64,000 nucleotides of DNA, taken from Mucilaginibacter sp. CSA2-8R (lineage in GTDB: Bacteria; Bacteroidota; Bacteroidia; Sphingobacteriales; Sphingobacteriaceae). The stretch spans positions 248,001-312,000 of the forward strand of contig NZ_CP152389.1 of assembly GCF_038806765.1 (NCBI RefSeq). The letters are read 5' to 3'. The first letter of the stretch is position 1. Every line of letters begins with the position of its first letter. A program made the position numbers and the translations under genes. Shown in pieces: positions 34,744 to 43,398 of this stretch. The notes under the pieces were generated by a model that had not been told where the DNA came from, did not search any database, and was given only the letters and a program-made list of their open reading frames with translations.

Positions 34744-35379
34744 ATGATTTTTAGACTGGATAACCGGCTGGTTTTTCCAAATCCAGAACTGGCTGAATCT
34801 GATGGATTGCTGGCTGTAGGAGGAAATTTATCTGTTGAGCGTTTGCTTTTAGCCTACCAGCACGGCATCTTCCCCTGGTATAGCGATGATACGCCCATCC
34901 TGTGGTACTCACCGCATGAGCGTTTTGTTCTTTATCCCAGCCAGATTAAAATCAGTAAAAGCATGAAACAGGTATTGCGCTCCGGCCGGTTCAGTATTAC
35001 TAAAAATCAGGCTTTTGAGCAGGTTATCAACGCTTGCTCACAGATGCCGCGCGAAGGACAAGACGGTACCTGGATTACCGAGGATATGCTGCAGGCTTAT
35101 ATACAGTTACACCAGGCGGGCTATGCGCACTCTTACGAAGTTTGGCAACAGACTGAATTGGTGGGCGGATTGTACGGCGTACATGCTGGCCATGTATTTT
35201 GCGGCGAAAGCATGTTTAGCCGGGTAAGTAATGCTTCTAAAGCAGCGTTGGTTTTTTTATGCCAGCATGAGCAATATAGGTTGATTGACTGCCAGATGCA
35301 TACCGAACACTTAGAAAGCATGGGCGCGCAGTTTATTGACCGGGCCGATTATTTGGATATATTACAAAGCGGTGCTTAA
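34744..35379 (+). CDS. aat: Leucyl/phenylalanyl-tRNA-protein transferase
   Basis: Transfers Leu or Phe from tRNA to the N-terminus of proteins with basic N-terminal residues, marking them for ClpS/ClpAP (N-degron pathway). The 211 residues show the family signatures FPNPELAESDGLLAVGGNLS, YQHGIFPWYSDDTPILWYSP, HSYEVW, LVGGLYGV and GESMFSR. The ATG at 34744 is used rather than the upstream GTG because it fits the family N-terminus and promoter position. Followed closely by ruvC. Confidence 0.96.
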   Translation: MIFRLDNRLVFPNPELAESDGLLAVGGNLSVERLLLAYQHGIFPWYSDDTPILWYSPHERFVLYPSQIKISKSMKQVLRSGRFSITKNQAFEQVINACSQMPREGQDGTWITEDMLQAYIQLHQAGYAHSYEVWQQTELVGGLYGVHAGHVFCGESMFSRVSNASKAALVFLCQHEQYRLIDCQMHTEHLESMGAQFIDRADYLDILQSGA

Positions 35380-35387
35380 GTAAAGCC

Positions 35388-35395
35388 TATCTTTG
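35388..35395 (+). promoter_or_regulatory. -7 promoter element of ruvC
   Basis: TATCTTTG lies 5 nt before the GTG start at 35401 and 9 nt after the aat stop, again implying a leaderless transcript. Confidence 0.5.
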
Positions 35396-35400
35396 CATTT

Positions 35401-36018
35401 GTGAAACTGCAACAGCCGATTAAGGAACGTATTATATTAGGTATTGACCCCGGAACTGCCGTAATGGGCTACGGGGTTGTTAAAGAAACAGGTTCTAAAC
35501 TGGAGCTGTTGAGCCTTGGCATAGTTAAAATACCCGGAGGTGCTGATGATCATATGCTGAAACTGCAGCGCATCTTTGAAAAAACCATTGCACTAATTGA
35601 TGGCTATAACCCTGACACTTTAGCTATCGAAGCTCCTTTTTATGGTAAAAACATACAGGTAATGCTAAAGCTGGGCCGGGCACAGGGAACAGCTATTGCC
35701 GCGGCGCTATCCCGCAATATTCCGGTTAATGAGTATTCGCCGCGTAAGATAAAACAGGCTATTACCGGCAACGGTAACGCTACCAAAGAGCAAGTGGCTG
35801 CCATGCTGCAACAATTGCTCAGCTTTAAAGAAACTCCCGAATTTTTAGATGCTACTGATGGATTGGCCGTGGCCGTTTGTCATAGCTTTCAGAAAATAAC
35901 CACCGGCCGCGGCAGCAAAATCAGCTACTCAGGCTGGGAATCGTTTGTGAAAGAAAATAACAAGAGGGTAGTAGGAGTGGGGAAGAGTCAAGAGTTAAGA
36001 ATCAAAAGCCAAGATTGA
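35401..36018 (+). CDS. ruvC: Holliday junction resolvase RuvC
   Basis: Endonuclease that resolves Holliday junctions with RuvAB. Catalytic acids are visible: Asp16 in LGIDPGTA, Glu77 in AIEAPFYG, and Asp150/Asp153 in FLDATDGLAVA. The start is GTG. At 205 residues it is longer than the usual 170-190; about 20 C-terminal residues (VVGVGKSQELRIKSQD) look like read-out of a purine-rich, repeat-like sequence and lie beyond the normal YSGWESFVKEN end. Confidence 0.96.
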   Translation: MKLQQPIKERIILGIDPGTAVMGYGVVKETGSKLELLSLGIVKIPGGADDHMLKLQRIFEKTIALIDGYNPDTLAIEAPFYGKNIQVMLKLGRAQGTAIAAALSRNIPVNEYSPRKIKQAITGNGNATKEQVAAMLQQLLSFKETPEFLDATDGLAVAVCHSFQKITTGRGSKISYSGWESFVKENNKRVVGVGKSQELRIKSQD

Positions 36019-36165
36019 GCTTCGGCTGCTCGGCTCGTTTTCAAGTCGAGAACGTAAAATCGACTATGTTGAAGTAAAACTCATTGCTAATACTATTCAT
36101 GTGTGGTATCTCAGCTTGAAAGTTTACAAGAAATCCTGTTTTGCTGATACCATAATTGTTAAATG

Positions 36166-36849
36166 TTACCAGAGCTTCCACCAAGGTTTTTTGAGAGCTT
36201 TCGTTGCAGTGTTTATTGTATTGCGATTGTGGACCAATGGTAAATCTTTCGTCCATAATTTATAAGTTTGGCCAGTTACGTTGTCGTCATTATCGATGGG
36301 GTATGGCAACTGCACTTTATTCATAAAGTCTATAAGCTGCCAATCGCAGTTAGTATATTCGTCATCTTCATATGCTTTGTACTCCTCTTCAGCATCCCAA
36401 CGAACGAGGTAACTCTTGATGGTTTCTTTCTCAAGACTTGGTATGTATTTTACGAGGATATCTACATCACCTTTCCAGGTATTTTGCTCCTCCATGCTAA
36501 TGTCACTATCCCAGTAATCCGGTATAGGGCAGAATTGATCCTTAATTTCTCCTGAAACGAATAATACGTACATCCAAAAATCACCATCATGTATATGAAA
36601 GGATAGAACTGTGGTATTCAAATCATTTGAAAGATAACACGAACACTCGTCCCAATTCAGGAAACCGTAAGGGTACAGTACTGAGGTGTTACCATTACAT
36701 TCTTTGATGACACAAAAATTAGGATGATCACTTACGGCTTCTTCATTTATAAGATCACCACCCTGACTTTTTAAGTATCTAGATAAACTTACCTGAACAT
36801 CAGAAGCCGATCTGTTGATTATACCGGAAAGCGATAGGAACATCCCCAT
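36166..36849 (-). CDS. Accessory protein of unknown family, possibly immunity-like
   Basis: A 227-residue soluble acidic protein with many Asp/Glu and Trp, no signal or membrane segment, ending in a basic aromatic tail KKPWWKLW. Base and residue composition differ from neighbours. It sits alone between ruvC and the HIT gene. Such isolated acidic proteins with basic tryptophan-rich ends are common among immunity proteins of polymorphic toxins, and a gene fragment lies just upstream; this assignment is a guess. A second ATG two codons in is an alternative start. No family recognised. Confidence 0.6.
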   Translation of the reverse strand: MGMFLSLSGIINRSASDVQVSLSRYLKSQGGDLINEEAVSDHPNFCVIKECNGNTSVLYPYGFLNWDECSCYLSNDLNTTVLSFHIHDGDFWMYVLFVSGEIKDQFCPIPDYWDSDISMEEQNTWKGDVDILVKYIPSLEKETIKSYLVRWDAEEEYKAYEDDEYTNCDWQLIDFMNKVQLPYPIDNDDNVTGQTYKLWTKDLPLVHNRNTINTATKALKKPWWKLW

Positions 36850-36941
36850 AAACCACTAATTTAGTTGCCAAAATAATTGAAAGTTCACTACAAAAAAGCT
36901 AAAATAGCTGCTTCACTATTGAAAAAATCTCTATTTACAAA

Positions 36942-37097
36942 TCAAGTAGGATCAAGAACAGTCTTGCCATGTTCCATAGCTGTGCCAACCTGCATCGCAG
37001 CCATCATACCCCAGATTGGTTCCGGTGTGGAACACATATCATCCTTCGATAGCCCTGAATCGCAAACTTTTGACTTCAGTTGTTTAATGTATTGGCT
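36942..37097 (-). pseudogene. Gene fragment without a start codon
   Basis: On the minus strand a 51-codon open stretch ends in TGA at 36942-36944 and is bounded upstream by a stop codon. It reads like protein (YIKQLKSKVCDSGLSKDDMC, then IWGMMAAMQVGTAMEHG, ending KTVLDPT). It lacks an ATG at its beginning. It lies upstream of the accessory gene on the same strand and may be the remnant C-terminus of a lost gene. Confidence 0.35.
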
Positions 37098-37107
37098 CTA
37101 ATAAAAG

Positions 37108-37509
37108 CTATTCTTCCCTCAATGCTTCTTTTATCTTTTCAGCAGTAGCTTCAAATTGCTCGGGGGTAAATGTTAATTTGGGGCGCGAAAAGTTTAAGTC
37201 GCCCACTTCGTTCATCGGGATGAGGTGAATGTGGGTATGCGGTACTTCCAGACCAATAACGGCTACGCCAATTTTTTTACAGGGAATAACCTGTTTCATG
37301 GCGGTAGCAACAATTTTGGCAAACATCTGTAAGCCGGTATACAGCTCATCATCCAAATCAAACAGATAATCTACTTCTTGTTTGGGTATGACTAATACAT
37401 GTCCTTCGGCCAAAGGATTAACATCCAAAAATGCCAGAAAGTCAATGCTTTCGGCTACTTTATACGCCGGGATTTCGCCAGCTACTATTTTAGAAAAAAT
37501 GCTTGACAT
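37108..37509 (-). CDS. HIT family protein (nucleotide hydrolase)
   Basis: A 133-residue histidine-triad protein of the Hint branch, which hydrolyses purine nucleoside phosphoramidates or related nucleotides. The catalytic motif is HTHIHLIPM. The N-terminus MSSIFSKIVAGEIPAYKVAE and PKQEVDYLFDLDDELY are typical. Located downstream of greA on the same strand, an order often seen in Bacteroidota (greA-HIT). Confidence 0.94.
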   Translation of the reverse strand: MSSIFSKIVAGEIPAYKVAESIDFLAFLDVNPLAEGHVLVIPKQEVDYLFDLDDELYTGLQMFAKIVATAMKQVIPCKKIGVAVIGLEVPHTHIHLIPMNEVGDLNFSRPKLTFTPEQFEATAEKIKEALREE

Positions 37510-37606
37510 AGGTAGGGGAGCTTGTTATCAGGTGTATTAAGTTTCTAAGTCGCTAAAAGTTTTTAATATCGATCTAATAACTCAATAACCTATGAATGAA
37601 AGTCAA

Positions 37607-38080
37607 CTATCGGCTAATTTCTAAAACTTCAAACTCCATTTTACCGGCAGGTACCATAATCTCGGTTTTGTCGCCTACTTTTTTACCTAACAAACCTTTA
37701 GCAATAGGTGAGCTTACCGAAATTTTACCGGCTTTCAGATCGGCTTCACTTTCAGATACCAATTGATAGGTCATGGTAGCACCGTTTTTGGTGTTTTTTA
37801 TTTTTACTTTAGATAAAGCCAGGACCTTCGACGTATCCATTTTAGATTCGTCCAGGATGCGGGCATTCGATAAAGTTTCCTCGAGCTTGGCAATCTTGGT
37901 TTCGTGTAAGCCTTGCGCCTCTTTTGCGGCATCATATTCAGCATTTTCCGAAAGGTCGCCTTTGTCGCGCGCTTCGGCAATCGCTTTAGCTATTTGGGCA
38001 CGTCCTGAAGTTTTTAATTGTTGTAATTCTTCTTTTAATCTTTCTAAACCCTCTTTGGTATAGTATGCAACCTCTGCCAT
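37607..38080 (-). CDS. greA: Transcription elongation factor GreA
   Basis: Rescues backtracked RNA polymerase by stimulating transcript cleavage in the secondary channel. The 157 residues hold the N-terminal coiled coil with acidic tip (ARDKGDLSENAEYDAAKEAQ, about residues 35-54) and the C-terminal FKBP-like domain with SPIAKGLLGKKVGD. The ATG at 38080 (MAEVAYYTKEGL) is chosen over a GTG two codons upstream. Probably transcribed with the HIT gene 97 nt downstream. Confidence 0.97.
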   Translation of the reverse strand: MAEVAYYTKEGLERLKEELQQLKTSGRAQIAKAIAEARDKGDLSENAEYDAAKEAQGLHETKIAKLEETLSNARILDESKMDTSKVLALSKVKIKNTKNGATMTYQLVSESEADLKAGKISVSSPIAKGLLGKKVGDKTEIMVPAGKMEFEVLEISR

Positions 38081-38165
38081 AAACACACAATTTTAAATAG
38101 ATATTTGATTCGTTGGCTATCAAAAAAAACCGCCCTTCTTGTGTTTGTAAGAAGGACGCGACAGC

Positions 38166-38214
38166 TATAAAAAACAAACAAGACTATGTAAGCCATTAAG
38201 CTTGCATAGTCTTG
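38166..38214 (-). terminator. Terminator of the 2-hydroxyacid dehydrogenase gene
   Basis: Read on the minus strand, a 15-bp stem (38214-38200 with 38193-38179, one mismatch) is followed by a T-rich run at 38178-38166. Confidence 0.85.
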
Positions 38215-38242
38215 CTGTTGTATAAAAACGAAGATAGGATAT

Positions 38243-39181
38243 TTAAGTTTGAATATCCAAATTTTTTATTTTGGCGGCCATTACCTCGCTGATCTTGCGG
38301 TACGACTCAAAGGTCCAACCCGCCACATGCGGGCTTAAAATTACTTTACCGCTGTTTCTCAATTCTTCAAACCAGAGCTGCTGTGCAAGGGCAGGAAACT
38401 TTTCAGTTTCCAGTACATCCAGTCCGGCACCCAATATTTTACCTTGCCTGATGCCGTTTAGCACGGCCTGCGTTTGGGCCACCTGGCCGCGTGAGGTATT
38501 CAATAAAAATATAGGTTTTTTAAAATGAAACAAGTACTCGTCATTAACCAGTCCTTTGGTTTCGGGGGTGAGCGGTATATGGAGGCTTAGCACGTCGCTG
38601 TGTTTTACTATTTCTTCCATACTTACCTCGCGGGCATAATTGTCGCTAAAGCCGGTTTTGTATTTATCGTAAGCTATCACATTTACCTCAAAGCCCTTAA
38701 GCTTGCGGGCAAAGCTTTGCCCCATGTGTCCGTATCCAACAATGCCCACCGTCCGGCCTTTCAGTTCATATCCGCGGTTAGCCTCGCGCAGCCATGAGCC
38801 ATCACGAATTTCGGCGTCGCCACGGTTCAGGTTATTCATGAGCGATAGCAGTAGGCCTATGGCATGTTCGCCAACGGCATCCATGTTTCCTTCAGGTGCA
38901 TTAATCAGGATGATACCTTTCTTTATGGCGTACGCTTCATCAATATTGTCCATACCCGCACCGGCCCGGGCAATAAAGCGCAGGCTGGCAGCCGCATCAA
39001 TAATCTCGGCCGTTACCTGGAATTTAGACCGTATTACCAACCCCTCGTATTGCGGCAGGATGGCCAGGGCTTCCTCCAATTTCATGGTAGGTTGGTAATC
39101 GCAGGTATAACCCAAAGCTTCTACTTGTTCGATGAAGATAGGATGCAGGTCGTCAACAATGAGAATGTTATTATGAAACAT
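38243..39181 (-). CDS. D-isomer 2-hydroxyacid dehydrogenase (SerA-like)
   Basis: A 312-residue NAD-dependent dehydrogenase. The cofactor domain carries GIVGYGHMGQSFARKL (about 145-160); catalytic Arg is in LLNTSRGQVAQ, Glu in DVLETEK and His in SPHVAGWT. The sequence is close to phosphoglycerate dehydrogenases but lacks the C-terminal ACT regulatory domain, so it may be a short SerA or act on another 2-hydroxyacid. No serine pathway genes flank it. Confidence 0.9.
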   Translation of the reverse strand: MFHNNILIVDDLHPIFIEQVEALGYTCDYQPTMKLEEALAILPQYEGLVIRSKFQVTAEIIDAAASLRFIARAGAGMDNIDEAYAIKKGIILINAPEGNMDAVGEHAIGLLLSLMNNLNRGDAEIRDGSWLREANRGYELKGRTVGIVGYGHMGQSFARKLKGFEVNVIAYDKYKTGFSDNYAREVSMEEIVKHSDVLSLHIPLTPETKGLVNDEYLFHFKKPIFLLNTSRGQVAQTQAVLNGIRQGKILGAGLDVLETEKFPALAQQLWFEELRNSGKVILSPHVAGWTFESYRKISEVMAAKIKNLDIQT

Positions 39182-39208
39182 AGCGATGAGTATGAAACAA
39201 TTTAATGA

Positions 39209-39475
39209 TTAATCTACAAGAGCTGAAAAGATTACAAAAATTAAAACCGCAGCATTTAATGTAATACCAATTTTATGCACTTTAGTTGGGTTGAAGAATT
39301 TTTTGTCTGCCATATAAAGCAGTAGGCCGATAGGCAAAGCCAGGCTTTCAATACCAAAAGGTATTGGCGGTGTGTGGCTATCCCCCCTAAACCCAGTGAT
39401 TATTCCGGTAATTATGGATGATGCAAAACAAGCGATGTAGAATATGTAATACAATGATTCTCTTAGGCTCATCAT
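39209..39475 (-). CDS. Small membrane protein
   Basis: An 88-residue protein with three hydrophobic segments (about residues 8-28, 42-57, 68-86) and a polar loop FRGDSHTPPIPFG. The second ATG (39472) is an equal start. No family recognised. It lies between rsmA and the dehydrogenase on the same strand, with 27 nt to the latter. Confidence 0.65.
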   Translation of the reverse strand: MMSLRESLYYIFYIACFASSIITGIITGFRGDSHTPPIPFGIESLALPIGLLLYMADKKFFNPTKVHKIGITLNAAVLIFVIFSALVD

Positions 39476-39538
39476 GTAGAAGCATTGAGGCTTTAGGCTT
39501 AGAATAGGGTAAAAAGTAACTTTAATACTATGTTTAAA

Positions 39539-40318
39539 CTACCTGTTTTCAGTGATCTTATTGGTCAACGTAACAAAATCATTTACTGTCAAACGCTCGG
39601 CCCGCAAATCGAGCATGGGCTCATCTGTCATAGCTTCTTTATTAATTAAAGCCGATAGGGCATTGCGCAGGGTTTTGCGGCGCTGGTTAAAGCCAGCTTT
39701 TACCACTTGCCAAAACAGTTTTTCGTCGCAGGCAAGTTGCTGCACTTCGTTACGTGTTAGCCTGATTACCGCCGACAATACTTTGGGCGGCGGGTTAAAT
39801 ACGCCTGCCCTTACGGTAAACAAGTATTCTACCTTATAGTAGGCCTGCAAAAACACACTTAAAATGCCATACTCTTTACTGCCTGCTTTAGCGGTGCAGC
39901 GTTCGGCCACTTCTTTCTGAAACATGCCAACCACCTCAACCACCTGTTGGCGGCTGTCTAGTACTTTGAATAATATTTGCGATGATATATTGTACGGGAA
40001 GTTACCGATAATGGCAAACGGGCCGCTAAATACGTTGCCGAAATCCATCTCCAAAAAGTCGGCATTAATTAAACGCTCGGCCAGTTGCGGGTATTTTTTT
40101 TGTAAGAACAGGTACGACTCGGTGTCAATGTCAATGAGGTAAGTCTGATAATCTGTTTTTTGCAGTAAAAAATCAGAAAGTATCCCCATGCCGGGGCCAA
40201 CCTCCAACACCTGGGTGTACCGATTAGCCGGACGAAGGCTATCTACAATCTTGGCCGCAATATTTTTATCGGTTAAAAAATGCTGGCCCAAATGCTTTTT
40301 GGCTCTGACTAACGACAT
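39539..40318 (-). CDS. rsmA: 16S rRNA dimethyladenosine transferase
   Basis: KsgA methylates A1518 and A1519 of 16S rRNA in late 30S assembly. The 259-residue enzyme has the SAM-binding VLEVGPGMGILSDFLL, the catalytic IIGNFPYNISSQI motif, VGMFQKEVAERC and C-terminal FNQRRKTLRNALS. It is divergent from pdxA, as in many Bacteroidota. Confidence 0.97.
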   Translation of the reverse strand: MSLVRAKKHLGQHFLTDKNIAAKIVDSLRPANRYTQVLEVGPGMGILSDFLLQKTDYQTYLIDIDTESYLFLQKKYPQLAERLINADFLEMDFGNVFSGPFAIIGNFPYNISSQILFKVLDSRQQVVEVVGMFQKEVAERCTAKAGSKEYGILSVFLQAYYKVEYLFTVRAGVFNPPPKVLSAVIRLTRNEVQQLACDEKLFWQVVKAGFNQRRKTLRNALSALINKEAMTDEPMLDLRAERLTVNDFVTLTNKITENR

Positions 40319-40503
40319 CTCTTCTGCACAAATTTTTGCAAATTAAGTGATATTTGCGCAGGCATAGTAAACATTATTGCCGAAAATGGTTTATTTGCAA
40401 ATCGCAAACTAATTAGTGTTTATTAATATTGAAGGTTTAGCATTACTATTAAAGGCAATACTTGCCGCATGGTTGATAAAGCCACGTAAAGTAGATTGAT
40501 ATT

Positions 40504-41559
40504 ATGAGTGAAAAGATGAAAATAGGGATCAGTGTAGGTGATGTTAACGGCATCGGGTTTGAGGTTATTATTAAAACGCTGGCCGACAACAGGATATTTG
40601 ATTATTGCACACCCATTGTTTATGGCCATACCAAAGTGGCTTCTTTTCACCGCCGCACATTGCAAGTGCATGATTTAAACTTTAACGTGATTGACAGTGC
40701 TGCCAGTGCACATCACAAAAAAGCAAACATGATTAACTGCTGGGAAGAGGATGTAAAACTGGAACTGGGATTGGCTAACGAAACCGGCGGCAAATACGCT
40801 TTCCTATCCCTGCAGCGTGCAACCGACGATTTGATAGCCGGGCAAATTGATGCTTTAGTAACAGCACCGATTAACAAAGATAACATCCAGAATGAGCAGT
40901 TTGTCTTTCCGGGCCATACCGAGTATTTGCAGCAACGTGATAACTCACCAGAAGTTTTGATGTTTTTGGTAAGCGATACTTTGCGCGTAGGCGTAGTAAC
41001 CGGTCATATCCCGGTATCGCAGATTGCACAGTCTATCACTGCCGAAAAAATACTGGCCAAATTGCGTTTAATGGATGCCAGCCTGAAACAGGATTTTTGG
41101 ATACGTAAACCTAAAATTGCCGTTTTGGGCCTTAATCCCCATGCAGGAGATAACGGGCTGATTGGCAACGAGGAAAAAGATATCATTATCCCGGCATTAG
41201 AAGAAGCCCGTGCCAACGATATACTGGCGTTTGGCCCTTACCCCGCCGACGGCTTTTTTGCCAACGGAAGTTATATGCAGTTTGATGCCGTGCTGGCCAT
41301 GTACCACGATCAGGGCTTAATTCCGTTTAAGCAAATTTCGTTCGAATCGGGCGTTAACTACACTGCAGGTTTAAGCTTTGTGCGTACCTCGCCCGATCAT
41401 GGCACGGCATATGACATTGCGGGTAAAAACAAAGCATCTGAAACATCATTCCGTGAGGCGCTTTTTCAGGCTATTCATATTGTAAAGTACCGTCGCGAAA
41501 CAGCTGCGTTAAACGAAAATCCATTGCCGTTTAGCAAGCTGAGCCGCGACCGCGATTAG
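40504..41559 (+). CDS. pdxA: 4-hydroxythreonine-4-phosphate dehydrogenase
   Basis: Oxidises 4-phosphohydroxy-L-threonine in the DXP-dependent vitamin B6 pathway. The 351 residues show the family start KIGISVGDVNGIGFEVIIK, the metal-binding GHTEYLQQ and YHDQGLIPFK, GLNPHAGDNG and the C-terminal RTSPDHGTAYDIAGK. The N-terminal ISVGDVNGIG is the usual PdxA signature. Stands before the DUF177-rpmF run with its own spacing of 142 nt. Confidence 0.97.
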   Translation: MSEKMKIGISVGDVNGIGFEVIIKTLADNRIFDYCTPIVYGHTKVASFHRRTLQVHDLNFNVIDSAASAHHKKANMINCWEEDVKLELGLANETGGKYAFLSLQRATDDLIAGQIDALVTAPINKDNIQNEQFVFPGHTEYLQQRDNSPEVLMFLVSDTLRVGVVTGHIPVSQIAQSITAEKILAKLRLMDASLKQDFWIRKPKIAVLGLNPHAGDNGLIGNEEKDIIIPALEEARANDILAFGPYPADGFFANGSYMQFDAVLAMYHDQGLIPFKQISFESGVNYTAGLSFVRTSPDHGTAYDIAGKNKASETSFREALFQAIHIVKYRRETAALNENPLPFSKLSRDRD

Positions 41560-41675
41560 AACTTCTCTGTTTATTGACATAAGGAGTGTTTGAGTGCTGA
41601 TATGCTGTATAATGCAGTGTAAATACGGCGCTTTTCTAATTTGAAAAAACACTTTCTCGTTACATATATTTTTTC

Positions 41676-41683
41676 TACATTTG
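41676..41683 (+). promoter_or_regulatory. -7 promoter element of the DUF177-rpmF cluster
   Basis: TACATTTG; predicted start of transcription is about 41690, which makes the TTG at 41702 the probable start codon rather than the in-frame TTG at 41681 inside the promoter. Confidence 0.6.
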
Positions 41684-41701
41684 CGGGCTAATTATCGCTC
41701 A

Positions 41702-42223
41702 TTGAAATCATTAAAAACATATTCGATACCTTTTACTGGTCTTAAGCTCGGCAAGCACGAGTTTGATTACGTAGTGGATAACGAGTTTTTTAAAGAATTC
41801 GATTATTCGCTGGTTAAAAAAGCAAATCTGCAATGTAAAGTGGAGTTGGATAAGCAAGAAACAATGCTGATTCTGAATTTTCACATTCACGGCACAATTG
41901 ATCTGGCTTGCGACCGTTGTTTATCAGAATATCCGCAACCGGTAGATATTCATGAGCAACAGGTGGCCAAGTTTAGCGAGGAAGAGATTGATGAGGATGA
42001 AGAGATCATTACCCTGACCAAAAATGATACAGAAATCAATATTGCAGGGTTAATGTATGAGTATATAAATGTTGCCGTTCCGTTTATTGCCAATTGCGGC
42101 AGCGAGGGGGATACGCCATATTGTGATAAAGATATGCTCGATCGTTTAGATAAACTATCGGGCGGTGATGAACAAGAAAAAAGTGATGACCCACGATGGG
42201 ACGCACTTAAAAAGTTAAAATGA
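41702..42223 (+). CDS. DUF177 (YceD) family protein
   Basis: A 173-residue protein of the YceD/DUF177 family, encoded before rpmF in most bacteria and involved in 23S rRNA accumulation in plants and E. coli. The N-terminus KSLKTYSIPFTGLKLGKHEF and the central CDRCLSEYPQPV Cys pair are characteristic, with a downstream CGSEGDTPYC Cys pair that may bind metal. The TTG start at 41702 fits the promoter position and family N-terminus. First gene of the rpmF-plsX-fabH-accBC run. Confidence 0.92.
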   Translation: MKSLKTYSIPFTGLKLGKHEFDYVVDNEFFKEFDYSLVKKANLQCKVELDKQETMLILNFHIHGTIDLACDRCLSEYPQPVDIHEQQVAKFSEEEIDEDEEIITLTKNDTEINIAGLMYEYINVAVPFIANCGSEGDTPYCDKDMLDRLDKLSGGDEQEKSDDPRWDALKKLK

Positions 42224-42240
42224 TATAATATTTAGAAGTT

Positions 42241-42432
42241 ATGCCAAATCCAAAACGTAAGTTCTCCAAATCGAGAACGGCTAAACGCAGAACGCATTAT
42301 AAAGCTGAAGCGCCATCTTTAACTACTTGCGCTACAACAGGTGCTGTACATTTGCCACACCGCGCATACACTGTTGATGGTAACCTTTACTACAACGGTA
42401 AAGTTCTTATCGAGAAAGCAGCTACAGTTTAA
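42241..42432 (+). CDS. rpmF: 50S ribosomal protein L32
   Basis: A 63-residue ribosomal protein with the family start MPNPKRKFSKSRTAKRRTHY and Pro/His-containing VHLPHRAY. It has a single Cys rather than the four zinc ligands of the C+ form. 17 nt after DUF177 and 16 nt before plsX, in the classic order. Confidence 0.97.
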   Translation: MPNPKRKFSKSRTAKRRTHYKAEAPSLTTCATTGAVHLPHRAYTVDGNLYYNGKVLIEKAATV

Positions 42433-42448
42433 GACCTGATTTTCTGCA

Positions 42449-43387
42449 ATGAAGATAGGCTTAGACATTATGGGCGGCGATTATGCTCCAAAAGCTGCGG
42501 TTTTAGGAGCGGTCGAAGCTTATAAAGCTTTACCCGAACAGCAAAAGCTGGTGCTGGTAGGCGACAAAGAAATTGCTGTAAGTATTCTTCAGGAAAACGG
42601 GTTCAATCCAGATCATTTTGAGTATGTACATACTACCGAAGTGATTGGTATGGGTGAGCACCCCACTAAAGCCATCACACAAAAGCCCGACTCAAGCATT
42701 GCACAGGGGTTTAAGCTGTTAAAAGAAGGTCATATTCAGGCTTTCTCATCAGCCGGAAACACTGGGGCTATGCTGGTAGGTGCTATGTTCAGCGTTAAAA
42801 CTATTCCGGGTGTTATACGTCCGGCTATGACAGCTATTGTACCCAAACTGAAAGGCGGTTTGGGTATTTTGTTGGATGTAGGTGCCAATGCTGACTGTAA
42901 GCCCGAAACGCTATTGCAGTTTGGTGTGTTGGGCAGTCTTTTTGGCCAGCATGTTTATAACTTAGATAATCCAAAAGTTGCGCTGATGAATATTGGCGAA
43001 GAGGAAGAAAAAGGAAACATGCTTTGCCAGGCTACTTACCCGTTGATGAAAGATACTGCCCGGTTTAACTTTGTGGGCAATGTAGAAGGCCGCGACCTGT
43101 TCGGTGACGCTGCTGACGTTTTTGTTTGCGATGGTTTTACCGGTAATGTTATTGTTAAAATGGCCGAGTCATACTATGTTATTGCCCGCAAAAAAGGTAT
43201 CAATGATGAGTTTTTTGATCGCTTTAATTATGAGCAGTACGGAGGTAGTCCAATCCTGGGTGTTAACGCCCCAGTGGTAGTTGGCCACGGCATATCCAGT
43301 CCCGAAGCTATCAAAAACATGGTATTGCTGTCGCGCAATATGGTGGAGAGCAACCTTGTTGAAAAGATTAAACAGGCTTTTGTTTAA
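42449..43387 (+). CDS. plsX: Phosphate acyltransferase PlsX
   Basis: Makes acyl-phosphate from acyl-ACP for phospholipid synthesis at the membrane. The 312 residues begin IGLDIMGGDYAPKAAV and contain SAGNTGAMLVGAMF, LLDVGANADCKP and CDGFTGNVIVK, all PlsX motifs. Cotranscribed with fabH 11 nt downstream. Confidence 0.97.
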   Translation: MKIGLDIMGGDYAPKAAVLGAVEAYKALPEQQKLVLVGDKEIAVSILQENGFNPDHFEYVHTTEVIGMGEHPTKAITQKPDSSIAQGFKLLKEGHIQAFSSAGNTGAMLVGAMFSVKTIPGVIRPAMTAIVPKLKGGLGILLDVGANADCKPETLLQFGVLGSLFGQHVYNLDNPKVALMNIGEEEEKGNMLCQATYPLMKDTARFNFVGNVEGRDLFGDAADVFVCDGFTGNVIVKMAESYYVIARKKGINDEFFDRFNYEQYGGSPILGVNAPVVVGHGISSPEAIKNMVLLSRNMVESNLVEKIKQAFV

Positions 43388-43398
43388 ATATTTAATAA

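Noticed and set aside
36877..37101. 74-codon plus-strand frame in the ruvC-HIT pocket
   Set aside because: The opposite strand of the same region reads more like protein (fragment at 36942-37097); this frame is probably its shadow.
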